DNA of 64,000 nt from Streptomyces sp. Ag109_O5-10 (GCF_900105755.1 NZ_FNTQ01000001.1:7936001-8000000); one strand, 5' to 3'; positions 43,151-52,191 are shown, numbered from the stretch's first letter. The notes: a model not told the origin generated them from the letters alone. Made by a program: numbers and translations.

Positions 43151-44788
43151 TCAGTGCGCCGGGGCGTCCGTGACCACGACCTCGTCGATGCTGCGCTCGA
43201 TGTCCTCGGTCGTGGACGAGGTCGCCCTGGCCCAGTAGTAGATGACCACCGAGAAGGCCGCGATGACGACGATGTCCCACCACAGCGGGAGGTTCCCCCG
43301 ACCGCCGAAGCCGCCCTGCCAGGAGATCAGGCCCATGCCCACCAGGTAGACGGGGAGCCACTGCGCGGCCTTGAAGTCCAGCCGGGGCGCGTCCGGCAGG
43401 TTCTTGCTGTGGGCGTACCAGGCGTAGCCGCCGAGCAGCAGGTAGCCGAGGACGATCGCCAGGCCGAGCCGCCACAGGGTGCCCCAGCCGGCCCAGTAGA
43501 TGATCAGGTTGGCCACCACGAACGCAACCGGCGAGACCAGCTTGCCTGCGGGCAGCCGGTACGGGCGCTCCAGGCCCGGCAGCTTGTCGGCGAAGACGCC
43601 GTACGCCAGCGGGGCGCCCGCGTACATCAGCACGCTCGCGGAGGTGATGAAGCCGACCAGCTCGTGCCAGCTCGGGAACGGCAGGAAGCAGATCACGCCG
43701 GTCACGAAGGACATGATGAGCCCGAACCACGGCACACCGCGCGAGTCGGTCCGCGCGAAGATCTTCGGCGCGTAGCCGTTCTTCGCCAGGCCGTAGGAGA
43801 CGCGGGAGGTGGCCGTGGTGTAGATCAGGCCGGTGCCTCCGGGGGAGATGATCGCGTCCACGTAGAGCACCCAGGCCAGCCAGCCGAGGCCCACCATGGT
43901 GGCCACGCCGGCCCACGGACCGCTGTCGCCCTTGTACGCGAGGTGGGCCCAGCCGTGCGCGAAGGAGCTGTGCGACAGCGCGCCGATGAACACGACCTGC
44001 AGCAGGACGTAGATGACGGCACCGATCGCGACCGAGCCGAGCGTGGCGCGCGGCAGGTCCTTCTTCGGGTTGCGGCTCTCGCCCGCCAGCTGGATCGCCT
44101 GCTCGAAGCCGAGCAGCGCGAAGATGATGCCGCTGGTGCTGATCGCGGCGAGCACGCCCTTGGCACCGAAGGGGGCGAAGCCCTCCGAGTGGAAGTTGGC
44201 GGGGTGGAAGTTGGTGGCGGCGACGATGAAGATCGCGGCCAGCGGCACGGCGATCTTCCACCAGGTCGCGGCGCTGTTGGTGTGCGCCAGCGCCCGGACG
44301 CCGAAGAAGTTGACCCCGACGAAGACCGCCATGAGGAGGATCGCGACCAGCAGACCGCTGGCGGTCAGGGTCTTGTCGGCGTGCTGGAAGCCCTGGGCCC
44401 ACTTCCAGTGACCGGCGTAGCCGATCATGGCCTCGACCTCGATCGGCGCCACGGTCGCCGCCTGGAGCCAGGAGAACCAGCCGAAGGACATGCCGGCCAG
44501 GCCGCCGAACGCGTAGTGCGGGTAGCGGGCGGTGCCGCCCGCCACCGGGAACATGCCGCCGAGCTCGGCGTGCACCAGTGCCAGGAGCACGATCGCGACC
44601 GCGCCGATCACCCACGAGATGATCGCCGAGGGACCGGCCTGCATCACCGCGTCATGCGCGCCGTACAGCCATCCGGAGCCGATGATCGAGCCCACAGAGG
44701 CCCACATCAGGCCGATCAGCCCGACGTCCCGCCTCAGACCGCCCGAAGGTGTGATGTCCTCCGTCGCGGCATTCTCGACACTCACCAT
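43151..44788 (-). CDS. APC-superfamily amino acid permease
   Basis: A 545-residue transporter with about twelve hydrophobic segments. GLIGLMWASVGSIIGSGWLYG is the first TM with the APC Gly-rich unwound loop. FALLGFEQAIQLAGESRNPKKDLPRA is the conserved TM6-TM7 region. ATG 44788 has GAGG seven bases upstream. The substrate is unknown; members of this subgroup carry amino acids or aspartate/proton symport. Transcribed in the same direction as pobA, 75 bases upstream of it, but co-transcription is uncertain. Confidence 0.9.
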   Translation of the reverse strand: MVSVENAATEDITPSGGLRRDVGLIGLMWASVGSIIGSGWLYGAHDAVMQAGPSAIISWVIGAVAIVLLALVHAELGGMFPVAGGTARYPHYAFGGLAGMSFGWFSWLQAATVAPIEVEAMIGYAGHWKWAQGFQHADKTLTASGLLVAILLMAVFVGVNFFGVRALAHTNSAATWWKIAVPLAAIFIVAATNFHPANFHSEGFAPFGAKGVLAAISTSGIIFALLGFEQAIQLAGESRNPKKDLPRATLGSVAIGAVIYVLLQVVFIGALSHSSFAHGWAHLAYKGDSGPWAGVATMVGLGWLAWVLYVDAIISPGGTGLIYTTATSRVSYGLAKNGYAPKIFARTDSRGVPWFGLIMSFVTGVICFLPFPSWHELVGFITSASVLMYAGAPLAYGVFADKLPGLERPYRLPAGKLVSPVAFVVANLIIYWAGWGTLWRLGLAIVLGYLLLGGYAWYAHSKNLPDAPRLDFKAAQWLPVYLVGMGLISWQGGFGGRGNLPLWWDIVVIAAFSVVIYYWARATSSTTEDIERSIDEVVVTDAPAH

Positions 44789-45028
44789 GTCAAGTGGCCT
44801 CTCAGTTTCTGAACGCAGATTTAACGAGCAAGAGGGCACAAGTTAAGGGCGCACGCGGCAGGCCGAGAAGAGTGTTGCCCAAGATTTGACCCTCGATCTT
44901 TCCTGTCTTGGCCAAAGCTTTTGCACAGGTCAGTGAGGGTCACAGAATGTCCGTATTCAGTTGTGTTAAGTGAGAAGAGGGTAAGACAGGCAAGCTCAGA
45001 TTTTCCTCAAATCCCGTTCTGTTCCGGC
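44789..45028. promoter_or_regulatory. AT-rich regulatory region of APC permease
   Basis: A 240-base AT-richer gap. It contains the palindrome TTGGCCAA (44912-44919) and several AAG-rich segments (GTTAAGTGAGAAGAGGGTAA). The permease promoter must lie here; no single -35/-10 pair stands out. No coding frame. Confidence 0.4.
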
Positions 45029-45442
45029 TCAGTCCCGGTCCAGCAGAGGAATTTCTATGGCCGGGCAGCGGTCCATGACCATGTCCAGACCCGCGGCCCG
45101 CACCCGCTCGTACGCCGCCTCGTCGACCACCCCGAGCTGGAACCAGACCGCCCTCGCACCCTTCGCCACCGCCTCGTCCGCGACGGCACCGGCGAGCTCG
45201 CTGTTGACGAAGACGTCGACGACGTCGACCTCGAAGGGGATCTCCGAGAGGGACGCGTAGCCCTGCTCGCCGTGCACCGGCTCCGCCTTGGGATGGACCG
45301 GCACGATCCGCTTGCCGAACCGCTGCAGCACCTGCGCCACCCCGTACGCCGCCCGTCCCCGGTTGGATGACAGGCCGACCACCGCCCAGGTGTCACCCGT
45401 CCCGGTCAGAATCCTGCGGATCGTCGCTTCGTCGCCGTACAC
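45029..45442 (-). CDS. CoA-binding domain protein (YccU-like)
   Basis: A 137-residue Rossmann-fold CoA-binding protein, the stand-alone form of the succinyl-CoA synthetase alpha-type domain. WAVVGLSSNRGRAAYGVAQVL is the nucleotide loop, IVPVHPKAE the second strand, and WFQLGVVDEAAYERVRAAG the conserved end. GTG 45442 has AGGAGG six bases upstream, which decides the start over an ATG nine codons earlier. Role unknown. Confidence 0.88.
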   Translation of the reverse strand: MYGDEATIRRILTGTGDTWAVVGLSSNRGRAAYGVAQVLQRFGKRIVPVHPKAEPVHGEQGYASLSEIPFEVDVVDVFVNSELAGAVADEAVAKGARAVWFQLGVVDEAAYERVRAAGLDMVMDRCPAIEIPLLDRD

Positions 45443-45636
45443 CGTCGGCCTCCTCGCCTTGGGGAACATCCGCCGTGGGCAACAGCGGGCGCCGGACCCG
45501 GATTCCCCGGCCGGGGACCGGGTCCGCGCAGTACCGGCGGGACAGCCCGGGCGGCAGGGGGTGTCGCATGTCCCGCATGTCCCGCCACGGTGACCTGAAT
45601 CGTCGCAAGGTGCCTGCGCGCGGCCCGCCGCCCGCC

Positions 45637-45642
45637 TACGCT
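45637..45642 (+). promoter_or_regulatory. -10 hexamer TACGCT, leaderless-type
   Basis: TACGCT ends six bases before GTG 45649, in the arrangement seen at six other genes here. Confidence 0.45.
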
Positions 45643-45648
45643 CAGCCC

Positions 45649-46434
45649 GTGCTGCGCATCCTCGACGCCAAGTCCGGTGAGACCGTCCCCGCCGTCTCCG
45701 CCCGCCGTGCCCTGACCCGGGTGGAGGTCCACACGTCCGGGTACGACCTGACGGCGCTGCGGGTCCTGCTCACCACCGACCTCCTGCTGCGCGCACTGGA
45801 ACTCGGCGGCACCCCGGTCCTGCCCCTGCTCACCGCCGACCACCACCAGGCCGAGCTGCACGCCGCCGCCACCACCCTCGGCATCCGCCCCTTCGAGGAC
45901 GGCCGCGACCTCGCCGCGGGACTGGGCGAGGCACAGGTCGTCCGTGTGACGGCCGCGGCCGGCACCGTGCCCGGGACCGGCACCGTGCCCGGGACCGGCA
46001 CCGTGCCCGGGACCGGCACCGTGCCCGGGACCGGCGTGACCGTCGCCGTCGCCCCCGCCGACGGCCCCGACGCCGGTGTCCTCGGCACGCTGGACGATCC
46101 CGCCGCACTGCGGCTCGCCCTCCTCGACGCCCCCCGCGGCACGGCCGTCCACCTCGGCGCCGGCGCCCTCGACGCGGCCGGTCGCCGGCTCGGCAGGCTG
46201 CGGCAGTCGGTGGCGCAATGGGCCCGCAGTCCCTCACGGCCGGTGCCCGAGAAGGTGCGGGGACGGCTGCGGGACGCCTGGGAGGACGACCTCGACGTCC
46301 CCGGGGTGCTCGGCGTGCTGCGCTGGATGGAGAACCAGCCCGAGATCCCGGACGGCGCCCGCTTCGAGACCTGCGCCTACGCCGACCGGCTGCTCGCCCT
46401 CGACCTCACCCGCGACCTCGGGCGGACCGCGTGA
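45649..46434 (+). CDS. Degenerate cysteinyl-tRNA synthetase/MshC-like protein
   Basis: A 261-residue protein whose start (VLRILDAKSGETVPAV) and end (AWEDDLDVPGVLGVLRWM, FETCAYADRLLALDL) resemble the N-terminus and distal helical domain of class I cysteinyl-tRNA synthetases and MshC. The catalytic HIGH-type motif and zinc-binding cysteines are absent from the matching stretch (HTSGYDLTALRVLLTTDLLL), and no KMSKS is visible, so it is unlikely to activate cysteine. A low-complexity insert GTVPGT repeated four times sits near residues 105-128. The frame is open upstream but GTG 45649 with its TACGCT hexamer fits best. Its stop overlaps the next GTG, coupling it to a SixA-like phosphatase. Family assignment is moderate. 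Confidence 0.5.
   Translation: MLRILDAKSGETVPAVSARRALTRVEVHTSGYDLTALRVLLTTDLLLRALELGGTPVLPLLTADHHQAELHAAATTLGIRPFEDGRDLAAGLGEAQVVRVTAAAGTVPGTGTVPGTGTVPGTGTVPGTGVTVAVAPADGPDAGVLGTLDDPAALRLALLDAPRGTAVHLGAGALDAAGRRLGRLRQSVAQWARSPSRPVPEKVRGRLRDAWEDDLDVPGVLGVLRWMENQPEIPDGARFETCAYADRLLALDLTRDLGRTA
45961..46032 (+). repeat. 18-bp in-frame tandem repeat, 4 identical copies
   Basis: Four exact copies of GGCACCGTGCCCGGGACC encode GTVPGT repeats inside the CysRS-like protein. Perfect identity indicates recent expansion. The GGCACCGTG half also occurs in the 24-bp units at 29153-29464. Confidence 0.95.
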
Positions 46435-46976
46435 TCACCCGGGCGGGCGCGGGCCCGCTGCGCCGCCTGGTCGTGCTGCGGCACGCCAAGTCCGCCTGGC
46501 CCGAGGGCGTCCCGGACCACCTGCGCCCGCTCGCGGCCCGCGGCCGCCGCGACGCCCCCGCCGCCGGCCGTGCCCTCGCCGAGTCCGACTGCCTGCCCGA
46601 CCTCGCGGTGTGCTCCACCGCGGTACGCGCCCGGCAGACCTGGGAACTGGCCTCCGCCCAGTGGGGCACACCGCCCCCGGTCCGCCACGACCCGCGCCTG
46701 TACGCGGCCGACGTACCCGACCTGCTGGCGGTCGTCCACGAGGTGCCCGCCGAGGTGGAGACGCTGCTGCTGGTCGGCCACAACCCCGGCCTGGAGGAAC
46801 TCGTCCTCGACCTCGCGGGCGACGGCCTCGACGACACCCTGGAGCAGGTGCGCAAGAAGTTCCCGACGTCCGCCGTCGCCGTCCTCGCCTGGCACGGCAC
46901 GACGTGGGCGGCTCTCGTCCCCGGGACGGCCCTGCTGACGGAGGTGACCGTGGCCCGGGGCCGCAAGGAGGGGTGA
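46431..46976 (+). CDS. SixA-type histidine phosphatase
   Basis: A 181-residue histidine-phosphatase-superfamily protein. The phosphoacceptor motif LRHAKS has Arg17-His18, and LLVGHNPGLEEL provides the second catalytic His; both are in the SixA form (RHAKS rather than RHGE). SixA proteins dephosphorylate phosphohistidine proteins such as Hpt domains or PTS components. GTG 46431 overlaps the preceding stop (GTGA). Confidence 0.88.
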   Translation: MITRAGAGPLRRLVVLRHAKSAWPEGVPDHLRPLAARGRRDAPAAGRALAESDCLPDLAVCSTAVRARQTWELASAQWGTPPPVRHDPRLYAADVPDLLAVVHEVPAEVETLLLVGHNPGLEELVLDLAGDGLDDTLEQVRKKFPTSAVAVLAWHGTTWAALVPGTALLTEVTVARGRKEG

Positions 46977-46999
46977 AGGGGGAGCGGCGGGGGTCCGCA

Positions 47000-47005
47000 T
47001 AGGGT
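47000..47005 (+). promoter_or_regulatory. -10 hexamer TAGGGT, leaderless-type
   Basis: TAGGGT ends six bases before the ATG at 47012; no ribosome-binding site is seen. Confidence 0.5.
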
Positions 47006-47011
47006 GGGCGG

Positions 47012-47638
47012 ATGCAGGACGAGTACCGCACAGTGGCCCGCGCGGGCACGCACGAGACCGAGGTCAACCGCTCCCGCTTCCTGTGCGCCCTCGCCCCGGC
47101 GGCCACCGAGCAGGAGGCCCAGGACTTCGTCGCGGCGGTCCGCAGGGAGCACGCCGACGCCACCCACAACTGCTGGGCCTACGTCATCGGCGCCGACGCA
47201 TCCACCCAGCGGGCGAGCGACGACGGCGAACCGGGCGGCACCGCGGGCGTCCCCATGCTCCAGATGCTGCTGCGCCGGGACATGCGGTACGTCGTCGCGG
47301 TCGTCACCCGCTACTACGGCGGCGTCAAGCTCGGCGCCGGCGGCCTCATCCGCGCCTACGGCGGCGCGGTCGGCGAGGCCCTCGACGCCGTCGGCACCCG
47401 CACCCGGCGCCGCTTCCGGCTGGCCACGGTGACCGTCGACCACCAGCGGGCCGGCAAGGTCCAGAACGACCTGCGCGCCACCGGCCGCGAGGTCCGCGAC
47501 GTCCGCTACGGCGAGGCCGTCGCCATCGAGATCGGCCTTCCGGACGCCGACGTGGACACCTTCCGCGCCTGGCTCGCCGACGCGACGGCGGGCACCGCCA
47601 CCCTCGAACTGGGCGGGGAGGCCTACGGGGACGCGTGA
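47012..47638 (+). CDS. YigZ/IMPACT family protein
   Basis: A 208-residue UPF0029/IMPACT protein. NRSRFLCALAP, then HNCWAYVIG, SDDGEPGGTAGVPML and VTRYYGGVKLGAGGLIRAYGGAV are the complete family signature; the C-terminal EF-G-domain-IV-like part follows. The family has been linked to translation stress in eukaryotes, but its bacterial role is unclear. The message appears leaderless. Confidence 0.93.
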   Translation: MQDEYRTVARAGTHETEVNRSRFLCALAPAATEQEAQDFVAAVRREHADATHNCWAYVIGADASTQRASDDGEPGGTAGVPMLQMLLRRDMRYVVAVVTRYYGGVKLGAGGLIRAYGGAVGEALDAVGTRTRRRFRLATVTVDHQRAGKVQNDLRATGREVRDVRYGEAVAIEIGLPDADVDTFRAWLADATAGTATLELGGEAYGDA

Positions 47639-47985
47639 CGGAGCGGGGACACCCGGCCCTCGACCGTGCGCGGCCGTGCGCACCGGCCCGGCTCGGCTGG
47701 AAGCCGGCAAGTGCCGTGTTCGTCTTACCGGACAGTGTTGAAAGCTTTCAGTCGGGCAGATCGGATGAACCGGCGTTCACATTGCGTGATTACCAAGTCG
47801 CCTGCGCATGCCGATCGAACGGCGTTCCCGGGCCCTGCCACCGTGTGGCCGCCCGGCCGCCTCGCCCGCTTCTCCCGGCCATCGCTGCGTGGGGGGTTGT
47901 CCTGACATTCCTCCGGATCTAGGGTCCCTCCGAGAGCAAGCGCTTTCCCGGCGTCTTGGTCCCCGGCACTCCCATGGAGGACCGC
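47639..47985 (+). other. Intergenic region before the DUF6807 operon
   Basis: About 350 bases. It holds palindrome TGAAAGCTTTCA (47739-47750), related in form to LacI-type sites, and the promoter/operator at 47897-47948. No convincing gene lies in it. Confidence 0.6.
47897..47948 (+). promoter_or_regulatory. Promoter with LacI-type operator for dehydrogenase/DUF6807 operon
   Basis: TTGTCC (47897-47902), a 17-base spacer and TAGGGT (47920-47925). Nine bases further lies GAGCAAGCGCTTTC (47935-47948), the exact reverse complement of the 14-base site at 2391-2404, at the same distance from its -10. A second palindrome TGAAAGCTTTCA lies about 190 bases upstream and could allow looping. Confidence 0.68.
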
Positions 47986-49104
47986 ATGCCCCCGCGCCCG
48001 ACCCGCCGCCGTGTCGCCGTGATCGGCACCGGCTCCATCGTCAGCGGCAGCCATCTGCCCGCCCTCACCGCCCACGCCGACCGCGCCGCACTGGCCGCCG
48101 CGGTCGACGTCGACCAGGCCCGCCTCGACGCCTTCCGGGAACTCGCCGGCGGCGACGTCGCCGGCTACACCTCCGTCGAGGACATGCTCGACGCCGTACG
48201 CCCCGACCTCGTCCTCGTCGGCACACCCCCCGCCCTGCACCGCGACCAGACGGTGGCCGCACTGAAGGCGGGCGCCTGGGTGCTCTGCGAGAAGCCGCTG
48301 TGCCTGTCCCTCGCCGAGTACGACGAGATCGCCGCCACCGAGGCCGCCTCCGGCGGCTACGCCTCCGTCGTCTTCCAGCACCGCTACGGCTCCGGCGCCG
48401 TCCACGCCCGGCAGCTGATCACCGGCGGCGGGCTGGGCGCCCCGCTGGTCGCGCACTGCCAGACCACCTGGCACCGGGACGCCGCCTACTACGCCGTGCC
48501 CTGGCGCGGCACCTGGGCGAGCGAGGGCGGCGGCCCGACCATGGGCCATGGCATCCACCAGTACGACCTGCTGCTGCACCTGCTCGGCCCGTGGACGGAG
48601 ATCCGCGCCATGGCGGCCCGCCTGGTCCACGACACCGAGAGCGAGGACGTGTCCACCGCCCTCGTCCGCTTCGCGAACGGCGCGCTCGCGACCGTCGTCA
48701 ACAGCGTGCTGTCCCCTCAGGAGGTGAGCCGCGTCCGCGTCGACTGTGCGGACGCCACCGTCGAACTCACCCACCTGTACGGGCACCGCAACGAGGACTG
48801 GGTCTACACCCCGGCCCCGCACGTCCCCGCCGCGCGCGCGGCCGCCTGGCGCACCCCGGAGACGGACGTGCCCAGCTCGCACACCGCGCAGCTCGGTGCC
48901 CTCCTCGACGCCCTCGACGCGGGCGTACGGCCGCCGGGCAGCGGCCCCGACGCCCGCGCCACCCTCGAGTTCGCCGCCGCGCTCTACAAGTCGGCGTTCA
49001 CGGGGCGCCCCGTGCACGCGGGCGAGATCGGCCCCGGCGACCCCTACTACGCAGCCATGCACGGCGACCACCCGCACTGGGCCCCCACCGAGGAGCGCGC
49101 ATGA
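47986..49104 (+). CDS. Gfo/Idh/MocA-family oxidoreductase
   Basis: A 372-residue NAD(P)-dependent sugar or cyclitol dehydrogenase. Rossmann loop VAVIGTGSIVSG, catalytic Lys103 in CEKPLC, and the GHGIHQYDLL motif with its His are typical. ATG 47986 is preceded by GGAGG five bases upstream; earlier in-frame starts lack this. Its stop overlaps the DUF6807 ATG (ATGA). In this operon it probably oxidises a sugar derivative handled by the DUF6807 and cupin proteins. Confidence 0.93.
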   Translation: MPPRPTRRRVAVIGTGSIVSGSHLPALTAHADRAALAAAVDVDQARLDAFRELAGGDVAGYTSVEDMLDAVRPDLVLVGTPPALHRDQTVAALKAGAWVLCEKPLCLSLAEYDEIAATEAASGGYASVVFQHRYGSGAVHARQLITGGGLGAPLVAHCQTTWHRDAAYYAVPWRGTWASEGGGPTMGHGIHQYDLLLHLLGPWTEIRAMAARLVHDTESEDVSTALVRFANGALATVVNSVLSPQEVSRVRVDCADATVELTHLYGHRNEDWVYTPAPHVPAARAAAWRTPETDVPSSHTAQLGALLDALDAGVRPPGSGPDARATLEFAAALYKSAFTGRPVHAGEIGPGDPYYAAMHGDHPHWAPTEERA

Positions 49105-50027
49105 GCATCCGCGTCAGCCACGTCCACGGCGAGCACATCGCGGTCCAGGCGCCGGACGGCACCGAGATCCTGCGGTACGTCTACCGCCCCGACCCGGAGG
49201 CCTACGAGGCGCGCAAGCCGTACGCCCACCCGGTGCGCACCCTCGCGGGCCGCACCGTCACCGGCTACCGGCCGAGCGACCACCGCTGGCACAAGGGCCT
49301 GCAGATGACGGCCAGCCACCTGTCCGGGCAGAACTTCTGGGGCGGCAACACCTACGTCCACGGGCAGGGTTACCAGATGCTGCCGGACCGGGTCGGCTCG
49401 ATGCGGCACGACGGGTTCACCGGGTTCGCCGTCGCGGACGACCGGCTCTCCTTCACCGAGGAACTGACCTGGGTGGAGAACGGCGGCGCCGAGTGGGCCC
49501 GGGAGGTGCGCGGGCTCACCGTCCACTCCGTCGACGAGGAGGCCGGCGCCTGGGCGCTCGACTGGGCCATCCGCCTCACCAACGTCCGCGACGCGCCGCT
49601 GACCTTCGGTTCCCCCACCACCGAAGGCCGCGAGATGGCCGGATACACCGGGCTCCAGTGGCGCGGCCCCCGCGACTTCACCGGCGGCACCGCGTTCGGC
49701 CCGGACGCCGTCACCGGCGCCGAGAAGCTGATGGGCACCCAGGGCCCCTGGCTCGCCTACACCACCGAGCACGACGAGGTGGACGGCCACTCCACGATCG
49801 TCTTCGCCCACGCGCCCGAGAACCTCGACGCACGGACGGCGATCCACGAGTCGCACTGGTTCGTGCGCGCGGAACCGATCCCCACGGCCGCGTTCTCCTG
49901 GGCGTTCTTCGAGGAGTTCGACCTGCCGCCCGGGGAGTTCTTTGCCTACCGGTACCGGATCGTCCTCGCCGACGGCGCCTGGGACGCCGACCGCGTCGCC
50001 GCCCACCTGGCGGGCCTGCCGTGGTGA
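49101..50027 (+). CDS. DUF6807 (PmoA-like) protein, copy 2
   Basis: A 308-residue DUF6807 protein, paralogue of 2656-3585. Shared blocks include YVYRP near the N-terminus, HPVRTLAG, DHRWHKG, TASHLSG, WGGN-Y-HGQGY, RVGSMRH and GSPTT-GRE-AGYTGL, then a HWFVR strand. These His/Asp/Arg-rich blocks probably form the active or binding site. It is translationally coupled on both sides (ATGA before, GTGA after). Enzymatic role unknown; context suggests carbohydrate catabolism. Confidence 0.88.
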   Translation: MSIRVSHVHGEHIAVQAPDGTEILRYVYRPDPEAYEARKPYAHPVRTLAGRTVTGYRPSDHRWHKGLQMTASHLSGQNFWGGNTYVHGQGYQMLPDRVGSMRHDGFTGFAVADDRLSFTEELTWVENGGAEWAREVRGLTVHSVDEEAGAWALDWAIRLTNVRDAPLTFGSPTTEGREMAGYTGLQWRGPRDFTGGTAFGPDAVTGAEKLMGTQGPWLAYTTEHDEVDGHSTIVFAHAPENLDARTAIHESHWFVRAEPIPTAAFSWAFFEEFDLPPGEFFAYRYRIVLADGAWDADRVAAHLAGLPW

Positions 50028-50782
50028 GCGCACCGGAGCCGGCGCTCCCGCACCCGCTGCCCGGCGCCGTCGGCCTGTCCCACCTCAGCGCCTACGAATG
50101 GCAGGCCGCCGACGGGGTCCGCGGCGGCAGCCCGCACCTCCACCTGGTGTGCACGGAGGCGTACGTGGTCACCGGCGGGCGGGGCGCCGTACAGACGCTC
50201 AGCCCGGACGGCTACCGGGACATCCCGCTGGAGCCCGGGTCCGTCGCCTGGTTCACCCCGGGCACCGTGCACCGCATGGTGCAGGGCGGCGGTCTGCGCA
50301 TCACCGTGCTGATGCAGAACGGCGGACTGCCGGAGGCCGGGGACGCCGTCTTCACCTTCCCGCCCGAGGTGCTCGCCGATCCCGAACGGTACGCCGCCGC
50401 GGCGACGCTGCCACCGGGCACCGGAGCGGAGACGGCGCGGGCCGCCCGCCGGCGCCGGGACCTCGCCGTCGAGGGCTACCTCGTCCTGCGGGAGGCGCTG
50501 GTCGCCGGGGACGGCGGCCCGTACGCGGAGTTCCAGCGGGCCGCCGCCCGGCTGGTGCGTGCGAAGGTGCCGCGCTGGCGCGAGCTGTGGCGGGCCGGTG
50601 CGCTCGCCGCCGCCGAGCGCACGGACGCCCAGCTGGACGCCCTGGAGGCCGGCGAAACCTCGTACCTCGACGCGGCGACCGCACACGAGGCCGCGCCCAC
50701 CCGGCTCGGGGGATTCGGGATGTGCGGCCGCCGTGACGCGTACGACCTGCCGGGGACGACCCTCCCGTACGGCGGCGAGTAA
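50024..50782 (+). CDS. Cupin-domain protein
   Basis: A 252-residue protein with an N-terminal cupin: PHLHLVCTEAYVVTGGRG supplies two His and a Glu, and PGTVHRM a third His, the usual metal set. The C-terminal 120 residues are helical (RRRRDLAVEGYLVLREAL) and unassigned, with a closing GGFGMCGRRDAYDLPG. GTG 50024 overlaps the DUF6807 stop. A sugar isomerase- or dioxygenase-like role within this operon is possible. Confidence 0.82.
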   Translation: MSAPEPALPHPLPGAVGLSHLSAYEWQAADGVRGGSPHLHLVCTEAYVVTGGRGAVQTLSPDGYRDIPLEPGSVAWFTPGTVHRMVQGGGLRITVLMQNGGLPEAGDAVFTFPPEVLADPERYAAAATLPPGTGAETARAARRRRDLAVEGYLVLREALVAGDGGPYAEFQRAAARLVRAKVPRWRELWRAGALAAAERTDAQLDALEAGETSYLDAATAHEAAPTRLGGFGMCGRRDAYDLPGTTLPYGGE

Positions 50783-50993
50783 CCGGGGCCCGGGGGGATC
50801 GCGGCGGCCGGGGTGTCCGGCCGCCGCGGGCGCTGGCGACCGCCGATGCCGTGCGGGCCCGGGGAACGTGAGGTCCGTGGTGGATCAGGGGGTGATATGC
50901 GTTAGCGTGGCAGGCGTTGCCGGGGGTCCCCGTGCTGGTTCATACGGGTCATACAGGTTCAATAGGGGTCAGGGTGCAGGTCGGGGTGGTTTC

Positions 50994-52157
50994 ATGAGAA
51001 TCCTGCATACTTCCGACTGGCATCTGGGCCGGGCGTTCCACCGTGTCAGCATGCTGGGCGCCCAGTCCGAGTTCATCGGCCACCTCGTGGCGGCCGTCCG
51101 GGAGCACGAAGTCGACGCCGTGGTGGTGGCGGGGGACGTCTACGACCGCGCGGTGCCGCCGCTCGCCGCGGTCGAGCTGTTCGACGACGCCCTGCACCGG
51201 CTCGCCGACCTGGGCGTGCCCACGGTGATGATCTCCGGCAACCACGACTCCGCCCGCCGCCTCGGCGTCGGCGCCGGTCTCATCGACCGCGCCGGCATCC
51301 ACCTGCGCACCGAACCGTCGGCCTGCGGCACCCCGGTCGTGCTCGCCGACGCCTACGGGGACGTCGCGTTCTACGGCCTGCCCTATCTCGAACCCGCCCT
51401 GGTGAAGGACGAGTTCGCGGTCGAGCGGGCCGGCCACGAGACGGTGCTGGCCGCCGCCATGGACCGGGTCCGCGCCGATCTCGCGGCCCGCACGGCCGGC
51501 ACCCGCTCGGTCGTCCTCGCGCATGCCTTCGTCACCGGCGGCGAGCCCAGCGACAGCGAACGGGACATCACGGTCGGCGGCGTCGCCGCCGTCCCGGCCG
51601 GCGTCTTCGACGGCGTCGACTACGTGGCCCTCGGCCACCTGCACGGCTGCCAGACCCTCACCGATCGCGTCCGCTACTCGGGCTCCCCGCTGGCGTACTC
51701 CTTCTCCGAGGCGGGCCACCGCAAGAGCATGTGGCTCGTCGATCTCGCCGCCGACGGCACGGTCACCGCCGAACGCCTCGACTGCCCGGTCCCGCGCCCG
51801 CTGGCCCGCCTCCGCGGCACCCTGGACGACCTCCTCGCCGACCCCGCCCTCACCCCCCACGAGGACGCCTGGGTCGAGGCCACCCTCACCGACCCGGTCC
51901 GCCCCGCCGACCCCATGGCCCGCCTCACCGATCGGTTCCCGCACACCCTCAGCCTGGTCTTCGACCCCGACCGAGCCCCGGACGACCCCGACGTCTCCTA
52001 CGCCCGTCGGCTGGCCGGCCGCACGGACCGGCAGATCGCCGAGGACTTCGTCGCCCACGTGCGCGGAGCGGGCCCCGACGAACACGAACTGGCCGTCCTG
52101 AGCGAGGCGTTCGACGCGGTGCGCGCGGACGGCACGGTGCGCGAGGTGGCCCGGTGA
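50994..52157 (+). CDS. sbcD: Nuclease SbcCD subunit D (Mre11-like)
   Basis: A 387-residue Mre11-family metallophosphatase, the nuclease of the SbcCD complex that opens hairpins and processes DNA ends. Metal-site motifs are DWHLG (Asp8, His10), GDVYDR, GNHDS, LAHAF and GHLHG. ATG 50994 is used; the ribosome-binding site is weak. Upstream, two GGTTCA half-repeats (near 50937 and 50956) and TAGCGT at 50903-50908 may belong to its promoter. sbcC follows after 34 bases. Confidence 0.95.
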   Translation: MRILHTSDWHLGRAFHRVSMLGAQSEFIGHLVAAVREHEVDAVVVAGDVYDRAVPPLAAVELFDDALHRLADLGVPTVMISGNHDSARRLGVGAGLIDRAGIHLRTEPSACGTPVVLADAYGDVAFYGLPYLEPALVKDEFAVERAGHETVLAAAMDRVRADLAARTAGTRSVVLAHAFVTGGEPSDSERDITVGGVAAVPAGVFDGVDYVALGHLHGCQTLTDRVRYSGSPLAYSFSEAGHRKSMWLVDLAADGTVTAERLDCPVPRPLARLRGTLDDLLADPALTPHEDAWVEATLTDPVRPADPMARLTDRFPHTLSLVFDPDRAPDDPDVSYARRLAGRTDRQIAEDFVAHVRGAGPDEHELAVLSEAFDAVRADGTVREVAR

Positions 52158-52191
52158 CAGCGCACCCGAGCCCCTGCGAGGAGGCGGCCGC

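Noticed and set aside
50881..50993. Possible PafBC/RecA-independent DNA-damage box upstream of sbcD
   Set aside because: Only the TAGCGT part fits; the TTGTCAGTG-like half is not recognisable.
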